Origin: Chara braunii
Lineage: Eukaryota; Streptophyta; Charophyceae; Charales; Characeae
Assembly: GCA_003427395.1 (NCBI GenBank)
Contig: BFEA01000494.1
Coordinates: forward strand, 48,548-71,964
Direction of reading: 5' to 3'
DNA length: 23,417 nt
The stretch's first letter is position 1. The number at the start of each line of letters is the position of its first letter. This document shows, piece by piece, positions 1 through 9,690 of this stretch. Below the pieces are notes generated by a model. It did no database searches. It saw nothing but the letters and a program-made list of their open reading frames with translations, and was not told the origin of the DNA. The position numbers and the translations under genes were made by a program.

Positions 1-23
1 AAAAAAAAAAAAGAAAAAAAAAA
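1..23. repeat. poly(A) run at window edge
   Basis: The window opens with 12 A, one G and 10 more A. It could be the tail of a retroposon that lies outside the window, but nothing inside the window confirms this. Confidence 0.8.
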
Positions 24-872
24 GGACGTGCGCTTATCGACGGCGGGCGCTTCGAGATATTCCCTCGCATCGACGCCCGTTGGCCTCGCTCTCTCGTTTC
101 CTGGCGTGCTGTTAACATTTCGGTACGCGCGCCTCTCTGCCCGCCCCCCCGCCCTCGATCGCCTCCATTCCCCGACCCGCAGGAGAACTTCACCCCCAAG
201 TCCGGCGTGGAGCGGACCATCGACCTCCCCCCGCGGCCAACGCTGCTTAAGGGTTAGGATAAGGATAATAGCAATAATAATAATAATAATCCCACCAAAA
301 TAAATGTATATTAATTACTTTTCCTATCGAAAACACTTACGAATCGGTAGCCCTCTTGTTTTGGGTGAGACCGCTTGAGAATCACTATGGCATCCGTCTG
401 CGAAACAGGTAAACTCACGCCATTCTCTCTTTGAACTCCCTCTGTCTCCTTTACACACACGCATACATACAGACCGATGGCAAGTCCGCGGACGAGCGGG
501 GCGAAGGCGCGAGAGTGGCAGGTGCAAGCTGCGGTGTATTTTTCCATATTGTAGAGGGAGATTCATTTGTCATTTTCTCGTTTTCTCAGTAGAAGTATCA
601 TGAGGTTAGCTGCTAGATTAAAAACTTACCGGCTTTCTCTCCCGCTCCTTCGTCGTTGTCGTCGCCGTCATCGGCGGATAGCCCTCAGAGAGAGTCAACT
701 AGAGTGTCGAAAGATGCTGCAAAGATCTTCCGTCGATCACTAGGAAGGACTCTTCCATCCCTCACAACCTTGTAACCACCCGAGGCACGCAGGGATTTCC
801 CTTGTAACTCAAGCACAAGGTCCCAACACCCACCCCCGGAACATGGCCATCATTGAATGTGAAGGAGATAAG
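24..872. other. no recognised gene
   Basis: GC-richer DNA with only short overlapping frames and no recognisable protein. A (TAA)n microsatellite lies near 270-291. On the minus strand, position 629 begins a consensus-like 5' splice donor (CCG|GTAAGT), preceded by a short open, purine-rich stretch. That is compatible with an exon end, but no matching acceptor or coding exon could be established, so no gene is called. Confidence 0.5.
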
Positions 873-949
873 TCCTCCTTTCTCCTCCTTTCTCCTCCTT
901 TCTCCTTCTCCTCCCTCTTTTTCTTCCCCTTCTTCTTCTTCTCCTTCTT
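873..949. repeat. 77-nt polypyrimidine tract
   Basis: Uninterrupted C/T on the plus strand for 77 nt. It begins with three units of a TCCTCCTTTC-like decamer and ends in CTT/TTC triplets. Homopurine-homopyrimidine tracts of this length can form triplex (H-DNA); that is a general property, not something shown here. Confidence 0.85.
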
Positions 950-1270
950 GCGCGCCTCCTTCTCGCTTTCCTCTCCGCGCTGACCTTTTTTTGTCTGTTG
1001 TGTTCTTACCCCGTCGCCACCTCCCTCGCACACGCGGTCAGCTTCCCTCGTGTATCTCGGCCTTGCGCCCGTACCTCTTTCTTTAGAGGCGCCCATGCCC
1101 TCTCGCTTGCCTTCGCGGTTTTCCCCTCCCGCGAGAGAGATCTCAGTTATGTAGGCGGATCCAGCACGATCGAGATCTCTTCGTGGTGCTGAATCGACCT
1201 TGCACTCGGAGGCAGATTCACGAAGGTGAGGCTGCGATAGATTAACCCCGGGGCCTAAAAACCACCAAGG

Positions 1271-1274
<4 letters not shown>
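950..1274. other. no recognised gene
   Basis: Pyrimidine-biased DNA continuing from the tract before it. Open frames are short and arise from base composition. Nothing recognisable is seen. Confidence 0.5.

Positions 1275-1301
<27 letters not shown>
1275..1301 (+). repeat. poly(A) run, 27 nt
   Basis: 27 consecutive A on the plus strand, next to the tRNA-like cluster that follows. Read on the minus strand it is a poly(T) run just downstream of a tRNA-like head, as in plant SINEs that end in T-rich tails. That association is inference. Confidence 0.85.
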
Positions 1302-1362
1302 CCAATCTAACTAACAACAATAAAGGTAAAAGGAAAAGAAAAAGAATCCAACTACTATCTAC

Positions 1363-1388
1363 CCCGTTGTGCCAACAGTCACAACGGG
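1363..1388. repeat. perfect 9-bp hairpin
   Basis: CCCGTTGTG (1363-1371) and its exact reverse complement CACAACGGG (1380-1388) are separated by an 8-nt loop. It lies inside the SINE-like cluster and may be part of the SINE body. Confidence 0.75.
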
Positions 1389-1404
1389 CTCTAACTCTAT
1401 CTAA

Positions 1405-1440
1405 CCCCGAAACCAAGGTCGCGGGTTCAAGCCCCGACCG
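1405..1440 (+). repeat. tRNA-like B-box fragment (SINE remnant)
   Basis: The stretch AAGGTCGCGGGTTCAAGCCC resembles the variable-loop and T-arm portion of a tRNA, with a good RNA polymerase III B-box (GGTTCAAGCC). The expected A-box about 40 nt upstream is degenerate, so this is a decayed tRNA-derived piece and not a tRNA gene. Confidence 0.4.
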
Positions 1441-1493
1441 ACTGAGCCTGGGGGAAGATATTGCGGACCCCCTTCGCAAAAAGAGCTTGCTCA

Positions 1494-1563
1494 GGGGTCG
1501 GATGGATTCATTCCCTGCACCGTTCGCTTAACGGACTATACTTAAACCAACTGAGCTAGCTCC
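1494..1563 (-). repeat. tRNA-derived SINE head
   Basis: On the minus strand the segment starts GGAGCTAGCTCAGTTGGTTT, a strong A-box/D-arm match. CCGT/ACGG then pairs around a 7-nt loop (TAAGCGA), followed by a B-box-like GGAATGAATCC. The T-arm is poor and the nucleotide before the would-be anticodon AGC is A instead of the required U33, so a functional tRNA is unlikely. A tRNA-derived SINE head reading toward the poly(T) end at 1275-1301 fits better. Confidence 0.5.
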
Positions 1564-1608
1564 TATTCTGGTTAGGAAAGGAGCTACTTAGGTACACATA
1601 GAGGATCG

Positions 1609-1637
1609 GGGCTCAACCCACCTAGTGGCTTGAGCCC
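1609..1637. repeat. 8-bp perfect hairpin
   Basis: GGGCTCAA (1609-1616) pairs with TTGAGCCC (1630-1637) across a 13-nt loop. On the minus strand the 3' arm region reads like a B-box (GGGTTGAGCCCC), so this may be another tRNA-derived fragment. Confidence 0.6.
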
Positions 1638-2158
1638 GTTTCTAAGTCTGTGCGTATGCAGTTTGTACGTATGTACCTTTGCTAACCTATGTACGGTGTC
1701 TAAGTGCTTGTCGGCTTGAGTAAGCGTGTGACCCGTCAGGGTACTTCATTCATTGGTAGGCCCAAAGCGCCGATATCAACCAGCGGCCGTGACGTCGAGG
1801 TTTGTAGTGGGGAAACATTTCAAGCGGTGGATAAGCCGGTACCATACTAAAAAAAAAAGTAGAGGTGTCGAGTACTAGAGGTCGATCAGAAGAAGACAAA
1901 AGTTGGCGACCGGTAGATAGGTGGACACTAGGTCACGTAGCCTAAATCTAGACCTTGTGCGGACGATATCAGAGCTTGCAACAACGTCTCGCTCTGCAAA
2001 GGGATGGAGGTACCGGTTGCTCGAGTGGTCGCGGTAACACGAAGCCGCCACTTCGAGAGGTAACTTCCTTTTTTACATATGGGAGGCGGATCTGGAGTAA
2101 GGAGAGAGGTACCGACTGTCGTTACCTATTATGGTAGGCAGTGCTCTTCCTTTGGCTG
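1638..2158. other. no recognised gene
   Basis: Mixed-composition DNA with short frames only. No domain, RNA gene or repeat structure was recognised. Confidence 0.5.
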
Positions 2159-2178
2159 CCCCGACCGCATGGTCGGGG
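2159..2178. repeat. 8-bp GC-rich hairpin with T-rich 3' flank
   Basis: CCCCGACC and GGTCGGGG form a perfect 8-bp stem with a GCAT loop, followed by a T-rich stretch. In bacteria this would look like an intrinsic terminator. In this eukaryotic context I call it only a hairpin. Confidence 0.7.
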
Positions 2179-4890
2179 TTATATTAATTTTTCAGTCGAC
2201 TTCAGATTTTACGACGGCGCGTACTGCCGACTTTCCCATACTTGCCGGTACGATGTTCCTGGACTCGTTCATTTTTTCGCCTTACTGCCTGAGCCTTTGA
2301 CTGATTTAGATCGTGGTCGCAGCATCTCGTGTGACCTTTTCTTGTTTTTCTTCCAATCCTCCGGCCCTTGCGGCTGAAGACTTTTAATTTTTACTAACCT
2401 TTACTTGTTATTCGTACACGGCGTATCACTACACATGGCCACCTAGCAACCTCGGCCTCCATGGTCGAGAAGTCTGCTTCACAGCGCCATGCCAAAAATT
2501 CTCACTTTTTCACTCCGGGTCGTCCCTAGCACGATAATCGTGTCAATACTGCATCGAATGCAAAATCATGAGCAAATACCCTTGTAAGGGTGTTTGCTCC
2601 GACACCGTGCTGGAGAAAATTAAAATTCCCGCCCGGATGAGCAGTGCGCGTGATGTATTGACGACAAGGTGCAACCATGGGCAGCTTGGGGGTGCATGGC
2701 ATCGCAGGCCAGCGGGACGTGCGGCCCCTAGTTCCCTTGCTTTTTCTATGTTCCCTCGCGATATTTATTTTTATCTGTGATTTATTTTTACTAGAATTAC
2801 TATTTATTTTATTGCCACGGCCGTTTTTGCCGATGATCAATTCTGAGGGCGGTGTTAGGACCGACTGGCCTGACTCAGTTGCCACGTCGTCGAACACAGG
2901 GCGCTGACGAAAAGTTCTCCCCCCTACCCCCCCACATTGAAATACGGACTGAAGGGGTCGACGGGCGTGAGAGTGGTAGGGTCCATGGTTGTGGCTTCCC
3001 TCGCTTCCCATTTGTAGAGCGTCGATAGTCTAGAGTGAGAGAGGATTGCAGAACATTCTAAGCAAGTCTGTGGGGCTGCAGCCAGGGGATGGCTGGGGTT
3101 GCCGCGGGTGTAGCGTCCGCCCACCACGATCTGTTGTAAGACGCTTGAGTGTGAGCGTGCCCAGTCCCGCTGGTTGTTGAGGGGAAGATAGGAGTGAGCA
3201 AGCCATTGGGACGTAGCAGGCAGCGTCCCCCTGATCGTCATATCGCCAGGCTGGCCCGAACAGCCCAAACGTGGACTGCGCACCTCAGCACCTTGCGCTG
3301 TCGGGCAGGCGGATTCGGAGGTGAGTTGATACTCCTTAGCGGATGTCGACTTTCAGGATTACCACTCCATCGCCTGTATCGGCTGCACCAGCTGCCGTGT
3401 CTGCGTTCGAGCGCAGTTTAGCGCACGGCTGGGCACAGGCGCAAAGCAAGGCGGTCGGAGACACGGCGAGCAAGGCAGCAAATAAGAAGATGGAGGGAGA
3501 ATAAATCTGGACAGGACTTTGCGCAGGGTGCATGCTGAGGGTGAGCGAGCCATGGCGGGAGCGAGAAGAAGCAGGAGGGAGCAGAGAACGTGAAACCCGC
3601 CCGTTCCTTGATGAAAACGGGCGGGGAAAGAGTCGACTCCAAGGTTTTTAGGGAGGGCGAATTAGATCATGTAGTTAGTTTGTGCTCTAGAGTGCTGTGT
3701 AGGGAGGTAGGAGAGAAAGTAGTTGCGCAGAGAATGTCGGGAAGAAAGATGAAGGGGAATAAAAATTAGTTTAATCAGTCATCTCTCGGCCATTTTCGAC
3801 AAACAAAAATGCAAACCTGGGGTTCTAGAGTCAGGAGAATGAGTTTTTTTATGTTAGTTTGAGTGATAATTTAGTAGATTGGGATTTAGTAAAGAAAAGC
3901 ACCGTGCGGAAGTGTCGAAGGGGGTAGACATGGTCGAAGGCAGGGAGGATCCTGCCCTGCGTGGCGCGGAACTGATGAGCTCGACAGCGTGATCCAGCGC
4001 CGACGCTGGGAGCCAGAGTGATGCGTCTATGTAAACTATATGTAACTTAGCTATGTGTGGAGTTTAGAGTAAGGGTCATCACAATGCTATTGATTGCGTT
4101 GCGGCCTCAAGTATGCTGCTGAAGCGAGATCAGACTCGAGAAATCGATCGCCATTGCCATAGCCGAAATGATATGTATGTAGCCATGGGATGTCGGTTTG
4201 ACACGAGGTTGGAGATGAAGGTTTCACTCCTTTGTCGTTTTAGACGACTATTTATGTGCTCGTCACGCTTTAGACGAGCGATTTTGTTAAGTGGAGCCGG
4301 AAAGCGGGACTGTGAAGATGGGAACAGCTGTCCTCACCCTAATTGAAGATGCATTAGGTTATGATTGACGGTAGGATTCGTCCGTGTGCAAGTTGTATGT
4401 ACCTGGTCGCTATGAGGTGAAAAAAGCGGATGTCCAAGAGTGTTTGTTATCGCCTTCTTTTGTTGACTCTACGTTGGGGCCCAAGTAGTGCATAATCTTC
4501 TCATGTTAAATTTTCTCCTGTTACTTGGTTTTATTCTTGTTTAAGCATTTTCTTGTTTGTTTATTTGTTTCTTTGATGTTTACAACGCTCTTCTGGTTTT
4601 GGTCTCAAGTTCTGCCTTTCGCCTGCTTGCAAGACATAATCTCCGAAGATGAATGCGTAGAATGTTGGCTCTGGCATCTCTGTGTTTGGCGGCGTGAGGG
4701 AGGGAGAGGGATGTTACAATGTTTTTAGTTTTTTTTTAACCCCCTTGAGTGTTTGGTTTTTACCGGATGGAGAGGCAAAACTCGATTCAATAAGGGTAAG
4801 GGTAGTTTTATATTGGAAGATTATATATGGACTATATAGGGAATGAGACACAGACGGTTTGCCTTAAACCACCAATGCATCCAGCTATCG
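2179..4890. other. 2.7 kb without a recognised gene
   Basis: Several short overlapping frames exist on both strands, the longest 161 codons on the minus strand at 2526-3011. None shows a recognisable domain, and overlapping frames compete at the same place. At 2853 the phrase TGTTAGGACC follows a weakly purine-rich stretch and resembles a plant LTR start, but no LTR end, primer-binding site or second LTR was found. This could be decayed transposon DNA. Confidence 0.45.
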
Positions 4891-4951
4891 GTCGCGGACC
4901 CTTTTTGGAGGTCACCTGAGTCGTGGGGACTCCGAAAAAGGGTTCGCGGAC
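4891..4951. repeat. 61-nt imperfect stem-loop
   Basis: The left arm GTCGCGGACCCTTTTTGGAG pairs with a right arm containing CTCCGAAAAAGGGTTCGCGG. Nine central pairs (ACCCTTTTT/AAAAAGGGT) are perfect, with bulges on either side. It stands alone in surrounding DNA that I cannot classify. Confidence 0.65.
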
Positions 4952-5119
4952 GATGAGTTTTATTTTCAGCAAGGCTAGGGCCGTGTACTTGTGGCTTAAT
5001 TGATTAGATGATAAGTCTTTGGTTTGGTTAGGGTTCTTCGGACTTTGCCTATTTTCTTGTGTAATCTTTTTGTGGACGCATAATCTGTTTTTTGCGGAGT
5101 CCGAGAGCAGGAGGTTTTG

Positions 5120-5175
5120 GTCTCGGGGTAGATAGGTATCGAACCGGGGACGACTTTGTTCTAGTAGATGACCAT
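5120..5175 (-). repeat. possible tRNA-like B-box fragment
   Basis: Minus-strand CCCCGGTTCGATACC is a close B-box match. No convincing A-box or cloverleaf could be drawn upstream, so at most this is a remnant of a tRNA-derived element. Confidence 0.3.
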
Positions 5176-5435
5176 GATTGTTTTTTTTTCGTACGGAGTA
5201 GTTTTTTCAGTGGAGTTAGTATGAACATGGGATATGACTTTGTCTTTGAGAAAAATTGATGGATATCCTTGTTCCCTGCATCTACTATTCCGGGGGTGTG
5301 GCTCAGCGTCAGGCTCATGATTGAGGTTTCCTTGATATTTCGTAGTCACGAAATATTTTTATTAATGTATAGCCTTGGACACCGGGCCTGTATATAATGA
5401 CATAAAATTTATACCTATAAATAAATAAATATATA

Positions 5436-5689
5436 TAGGCTACCAGAGTGGTCCGGGGTCACTTGCCTGGCCCGACAAAAAAAAAATAATAATAAAAAAA
5501 AATTATTTTAAATTTGGTGAAAATTTTCGATCTGACCCTGAGGCAAAAGTTGTTCAGTTTATTTTTTTACATAACAAAGTTGTTTTTTGGATTTTTTATA
5601 TTTTTTACATCTTTTATTTTTTTGTTGGGACCTTCCTTGGTCCTTGCACGGGCTGGCCACCCGGCCCAGGCAGCCCGGTTGGTAGCCTA
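5436..5689. mobile_element. small TIR element (MITE-like), 254 bp
   Basis: Perfect 10-bp terminal inverted repeats TAGGCTACCA (5436-5445) and TGGTAGCCTA (5680-5689) bound an AT-rich interior without coding capacity. The arms extend imperfectly inward: both carry CCGGG followed by a TGCCTGG-like word. Both ends abut TA-rich repeats (ATATATA), so a TA-containing target duplication is possible but cannot be resolved from the flanking microsatellite. The superfamily is unknown. Confidence 0.5.
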
Positions 5690-6506
5690 GATATATATAT
5701 TAAAAAAAAACTCAGAAAAATTCGAAAAAAAAAAATGACAGGAAGTTGTTGCAGGTTGAAAATTTTAATAAACTTTCTAATCCAGCTGAAGACAAGCATA
5801 ATCAAATCTACCACAAATTTATAGTCCATAAAAAATAAAATAAAAATTGAACTGAGGACAATAGTATTTATTCGCTTTGGCTTTTTTGAAGTTTTCCTGT
5901 TGTGTGAGGGTGTTGGCTGACTTTTTGAAATAATCCCCCCCCTTTTTGCTCTTTTGTTTTCTTACCTTTGTTGAACGTGCATTTTGTGTGCGCCAAGGTG
6001 CACGTAATTAATTTAATTAACTTTATTATTGTGAATTTGTGAATGCAATTTGTGTTTTGATGGTCGCAATAACTTCTGGTTGGATGGATTCAAAATTTTA
6101 AATAATTTAACAATTAAGCAAATTACCACTAAAAATTAATACAAGAAGATGAAACTTAAAAGGGATTTTCATAACATTCAATTATTGTGGTCGAAATGCA
6201 ATCAAGGATGACAGGCAAGTCAGAGCAAATCAGATGACACTATCTTTGTTCCTGAGCCAATATCCCGCGAGAGTCAGCGAGACATCTGTTAAAAATGGAA
6301 CGATACCGAAAAGCAAAAATTAGCATGGGCCCTGCAGAAGAGCGTTGTTAAAGTTTAGTAACTTGTTTTCTCTTTCTTTTTTTTCTTTTCGTAATTTCGA
6401 ATGATTTTATTTTGATCATCTAACAGTAATTGGATTCTAACTTGGGTCTGTATTTCAATAATTTATGGGTGTATAAACCGAGTTTAGCCCGTTGTTGAAA
6501 TTTAGC

Positions 6507-6508
<2 letters not shown>
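5690..6508. other. AT-rich, no gene
   Basis: Strongly AT-rich sequence with homopolymer stretches and short frames built from poly(A)/poly(T). No RNA gene or element is recognised. Confidence 0.55.

Positions 6509-6581
<73 letters not shown>
6509..6581 (+). repeat. uninterrupted poly(T), 73 nt
   Basis: Seventy-three consecutive T. Such a run is near the limit of what sequencing and assembly resolve, so the exact length is uncertain. It may mark a retroposon tail on the minus strand. Confidence 0.9.
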
Positions 6582-6584
<3 letters not shown>

Positions 6585-7317
6585 GTGACATCAGTTTTTT
6601 TTTTTTCCGAAAAAGTAATGTACTTTGAATAGGAATATATGCCAAGATAAATTTGGAAAAAAAAATTGAATTCTTACGTTCGAAACCAGATTCGGTAACA
6701 TATACATTTGATGATCGAAAAAAATTCAAAAACGTTTTTTTGAAATATGAGATCCTCATATTTACGATCTTTTTGTGTATATAAACATTCAGAACCACTT
6801 TAAAAAAAAAAAAAAATTTGGACCTATTTCTCGATTTATGCGTGTTTTACCTTGTGTAGGGGTCATGCTAATCTTTTATCAATTGGTCAAATTTTAACAG
6901 ATGTCTCGAAGGATTTCCGAATAACTTATAATTTCTAAGTTTTAAATTAATTGGCTAACACTATCTTTGTTTTTGTCCTGTCAAATCAAAAAGGGTTTAA
7001 ATTTATAACAATTAAACAATTGCTTAGTCATGAATACATAGTTATTTGAAAGCACAATGACTATATCTATCCTTATACATGTGTTTATTGTTTTCCTTAT
7101 GATCCCTGTTGAGTTCGACTAATGGAAAAACCTTCTTCTAACTCGATGTGGTTAGTCTTCGACTGCCACGTGACCGTATTTGCATAACAATTGGTTCATT
7201 TGTTCATTGTTATCGGATTTACATGACCGCTGGATTTTGATAAAAGTTGTTGTCAGTGGTGTTATCACCGCCTTGGAGTCGACAATGCTTATAAGGGGGG
7301 TGTGCACGATCACAACA
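6582..7317. other. AT-rich, no gene; short hairpin
   Basis: AT-rich DNA. A perfect 9-bp hairpin lies at 6743-6763 (AAATATGAG, loop ATC, CTCATATTT) and a run of 15 A at 6802-6816. No coding region is recognised. Confidence 0.55.
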
Positions 7318-7775
7318 GTGGGACATGGTCCCAAAGGTTCAAAGCTTCCAAAAATGCTCCAGGTCCCAAGGGTAGTTTTAAAGCGTTCCCCAGATCTCAA
7401 ACCAAGGGTGGTTGTAAAACTTCCCCAGATTCGTGAGGGTGGCTCGGAAGCTACGAAGGGTCCCAAAAGGTTCCAAAGCTATTGAGGGTTCCAACGCTAC
7501 TAAAGGTTCCAAAAGCTACCAAGAGTTACAAAGTGTTCCAAATTTTCCAAACTCCCATGTCCAGAGGGCTCCAAAGTTGCCAAGCCCAGAGAGTGCTTCT
7601 TAAGATTCCAAGGGTTCCAAAGCTTCCTAAGCTTTCGGGTCTCGACGGTCGGAAGGTCCCAAGTCCCAAGGGTGGTTCCAAAGCTACCAGGGGTCCTTTA
7701 AGGTTCCAAGAGGATCCAAAAGGTTTCAAAGGTTCCAAAAGGTTCCAGAGGTTTCGAAGCTCCTAGGTTCAAAAA
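7318..7775 (+). repeat. degenerate GGTTCCAAA minisatellite
   Basis: About 450 bp dominated by variants of GGTTCCAAAR. Clear units start at 7469, 7487, 7505, 7608, 7675, 7702, 7712, 7722, 7731, 7741 and 7750, giving steps of 9-10 or 18 bp where the array is clean. It creates spurious open frames in several registers (Lys/Pro/Phe/Gln-rich on plus, Leu/Gly-rich on minus), and I do not regard those as genes. Confidence 0.75.
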
Positions 7776-8211
7776 GCGCACTCAACAATGCATTGATGTG
7801 CTTGCCTTACTTCCACTTGGTGGGTGGCCTTATAGGATACGAAGTGTTCAGGGGTATAATCAATAGCTAGAGGAAGTAATCGGTCAGCAATTAAGGTGCC
7901 CTTATAGTGAGAGGTTGTAGGTTCCACAAGTATAGTGAGGAGTTATGTTCATTGGAACGTATACTCACCAGTTATAGTGAGGACTTTAAGGAGTTGTTAG
8001 ACAACACAAACATAGTGGGCAACTATATCAGCAACCATGGTGAGGCATACTTTGCTCTCAAACTCTTAGCAAGAGATCTTCTTATCAAAGTTTTTAAGTT
8101 ATTAAGAAGTGCAGGGAATGCCTAAACGCCCCCTCTCTAGAAACATGGAAAATTTTTTAGGCTACTGAAATTACTTATCGTAAACTGGTGGGTAGGTATA
8201 ATTTGATCACA

Positions 8212-8214
<3 letters not shown>
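7776..8214. other. no recognised gene; scattered ATAGTGAGG motif
   Basis: A 9-10 nt word TATAGTGAGG or close variants recurs at about 7903, 7931, 7973, 8011 and 8036, with irregular 25-42 nt spacing. A 72-codon frame overlaps it (7907-8125) but resembles nothing I know. Confidence 0.4.

Positions 8215-8242
<28 letters not shown>
8215..8242 (+). repeat. poly(A), 28 nt
   Basis: 28 consecutive A, possibly a retroposon tail for an unrecognised element to its left. Confidence 0.85.
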
Positions 8243-8243
<1 letters not shown>

Positions 8244-8347
8244 TTTCTGCGCACTAATCGCGGACTGAAGTCACTGGTGGTGCTCCTCTGCATGAATAGA
8301 GGGGAAAGCATGTGAAACATGTGTTTTTATTTTTCCTTAAAAATTGG

Positions 8348-8550
8348 GAAGAGTTGTGAGGCTCTCTAGATATTGCACAATTTTTATTTTTACTTTTTTA
8401 AGTTGTAATTATCTGCAGCTTACTCATTTTGGGAAACGAGCTGCTTTTTATTGAAGAATCGAGAAGAGTTGTGAGGCTCTTTAGGTCCTTAATCCCCCCC
8501 CCCCCCCCCCCCCCCGTAAGTTGCACTTACCTGCAGTTTACTCATTCTTG
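8348..8550 (+). repeat. diverged ~115-bp tandem duplication with C22
   Basis: Copy 1 starts at 8348 and copy 2 at 8463, both with GAAGAGTTGTGAGGCTCT. Both copies later share CTGCAG(C/T)TTACTCATT (8413 and 8531). In copy 2 the AT-rich middle is replaced by 22 consecutive C (8494-8515). Confidence 0.75.
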
Positions 8551-8584
8551 TTTTTGACTTCAAGTTGACGATGTTCGTTCAGTC

Positions 8585-8960
8585 CCCCACTTGTCGCTCC
8601 TCTATCTATCTATTTATCTATCTTTCTCCCTCTCTCTCTTTTTTTTTTTTTTTTTTTTTCCCTCTCTCTCTATGTGTGTGTATATATATATATGTATGTA
8701 TATATATGTCGAGCTATCTTTTTATCCATCTATCGATCTATCTGTCTATCTATCGATCTGATCTATCTTTTTATTTATATATGTTAATCGCTCAATTTTT
8801 CTATCAATCAATCTATTAGTATATTTATGTACATATTTATCCATCGATATCTATATATACATATCGATCTACCCATCGATGTATCATTCTATCTATCCGT
8901 TTATTTATCTATCAATCCACTTATCTTTTTATTTATCTATAGTTATTGCTCAATCTAAAC
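8585..8960 (+). repeat. (ATCT)n compound microsatellite
   Basis: Imperfect ATCT/TCTA tetranucleotide repeats, interrupted by CT repeats, a poly(T) run (about 8640-8660) and TA/TG repeats (about 8675-8710). Confidence 0.85.
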
Positions 8961-8993
8961 ACCCATCGGTTTTTTTTTATATTTTTTTAATAA

Positions 8994-9048
8994 TCGATGA
9001 TTGATTGTTTGATTGCTTGATAGATGGATTGATTGATAGGTTGGTTGG

Positions 9049-9081
<33 letters not shown>

Positions 9082-9200
9082 CGATTGATTGATTGACTGA
9101 TTAATTGATTTATTATTTGATTGGTTGATTGATTATTTGATTTATTGACTGTATAACTAATAAATTTATTGATTGATTGTATAGTGATTGATCGATTCAT
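8994..9200 (+). repeat. (GATT)n microsatellite
   Basis: Imperfect GATT tetranucleotide repeats with GGTT variants. The minus-strand Asn/Gln/Ser/Ile-rich frame here is a translation artefact of the repeat. Confidence 0.85.
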
Positions 9201-9596
9201 TAAGCTGCCACTCCCCCCGACAACCGAAAACTCTTATTGCTGTGAGTTGGGGTCGGGTTGTACGGAGGGACGGCGACCGTTTGGCACTGGCGGATCCACT
9301 CCCCCCATTTGAACGTAGCAACTTTGAAGATTTTTCATTCTCATAATAATTCTTCAAAAATTTTAAAAATTTGAGGGTTTGTAGATTAGACTGTGATCTT
9401 TCAAGGAAAATATCAGAAATAAATAAATAAATCAGTTTGACCGTGAAATAATTATCGCACCGATTCGATGCATTTTTAATTGTTGACGCAAATTTCATTG
9501 TTGTCATTCACTCGGTTTTCTAGTTTATGCTACCAGTACTCCTCGTGAAATGGCGCTACCAGTCCCCCGAGGTTTTTGACGTAGGGGAAGTGAAAG
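9201..9596. other. no recognised gene
   Basis: Spacer between two GATT microsatellite blocks. It contains two CACTCCCCCC phrases (about 9210 and 9298) and otherwise AT-rich DNA. Confidence 0.45.
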
Positions 9597-9599
9597 TTT

Positions 9600-9690
9600 G
9601 ATAGTTTGATTCATTGTCCTGGTTGGTTGATTGATTTATTGATTGGTTGGTTTATTGATTGGTTGGTTGGTTGATTGGTTGACTGATTGT
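9600..9690 (+). repeat. second GATT/GGTT microsatellite block
   Basis: GATT and GGTT units resume after a ~400-bp interruption. It is probably part of the same ancestral array as 8994-9200. Confidence 0.75.

Noticed and set aside
600-720. Host exon ending at a minus-strand GTAAGT donor near 629
   Set aside because: The donor is good but one signal is not enough: no acceptor, no conserved peptide, and stops in the neighbouring frame.
1494-1563. Functional tRNA gene on the minus strand
   Set aside because: Good A-box, but the T-arm is poor and U33 is missing. A SINE head is more likely.
2159-2178. Intrinsic terminator
   Set aside because: It looks like one (GC stem then T-rich), but the window is eukaryotic with no adjacent gene.
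2526-3011. 161-codon minus-strand open frame
   Set aside because: No recognisable domain, unusual composition, overlapping frames on both strands, and no supporting signals. Not enough to call a gene.
2853-4100. Possible LTR starting TGTTAGGACC
   Set aside because: The start resembles plant LTRs, but I found no CA end, primer-binding site, second LTR or polyprotein nearby.
8955-9200. Asn/Gln/Ser-rich minus-strand protein
   Set aside because: It is the translation of a GATT microsatellite.
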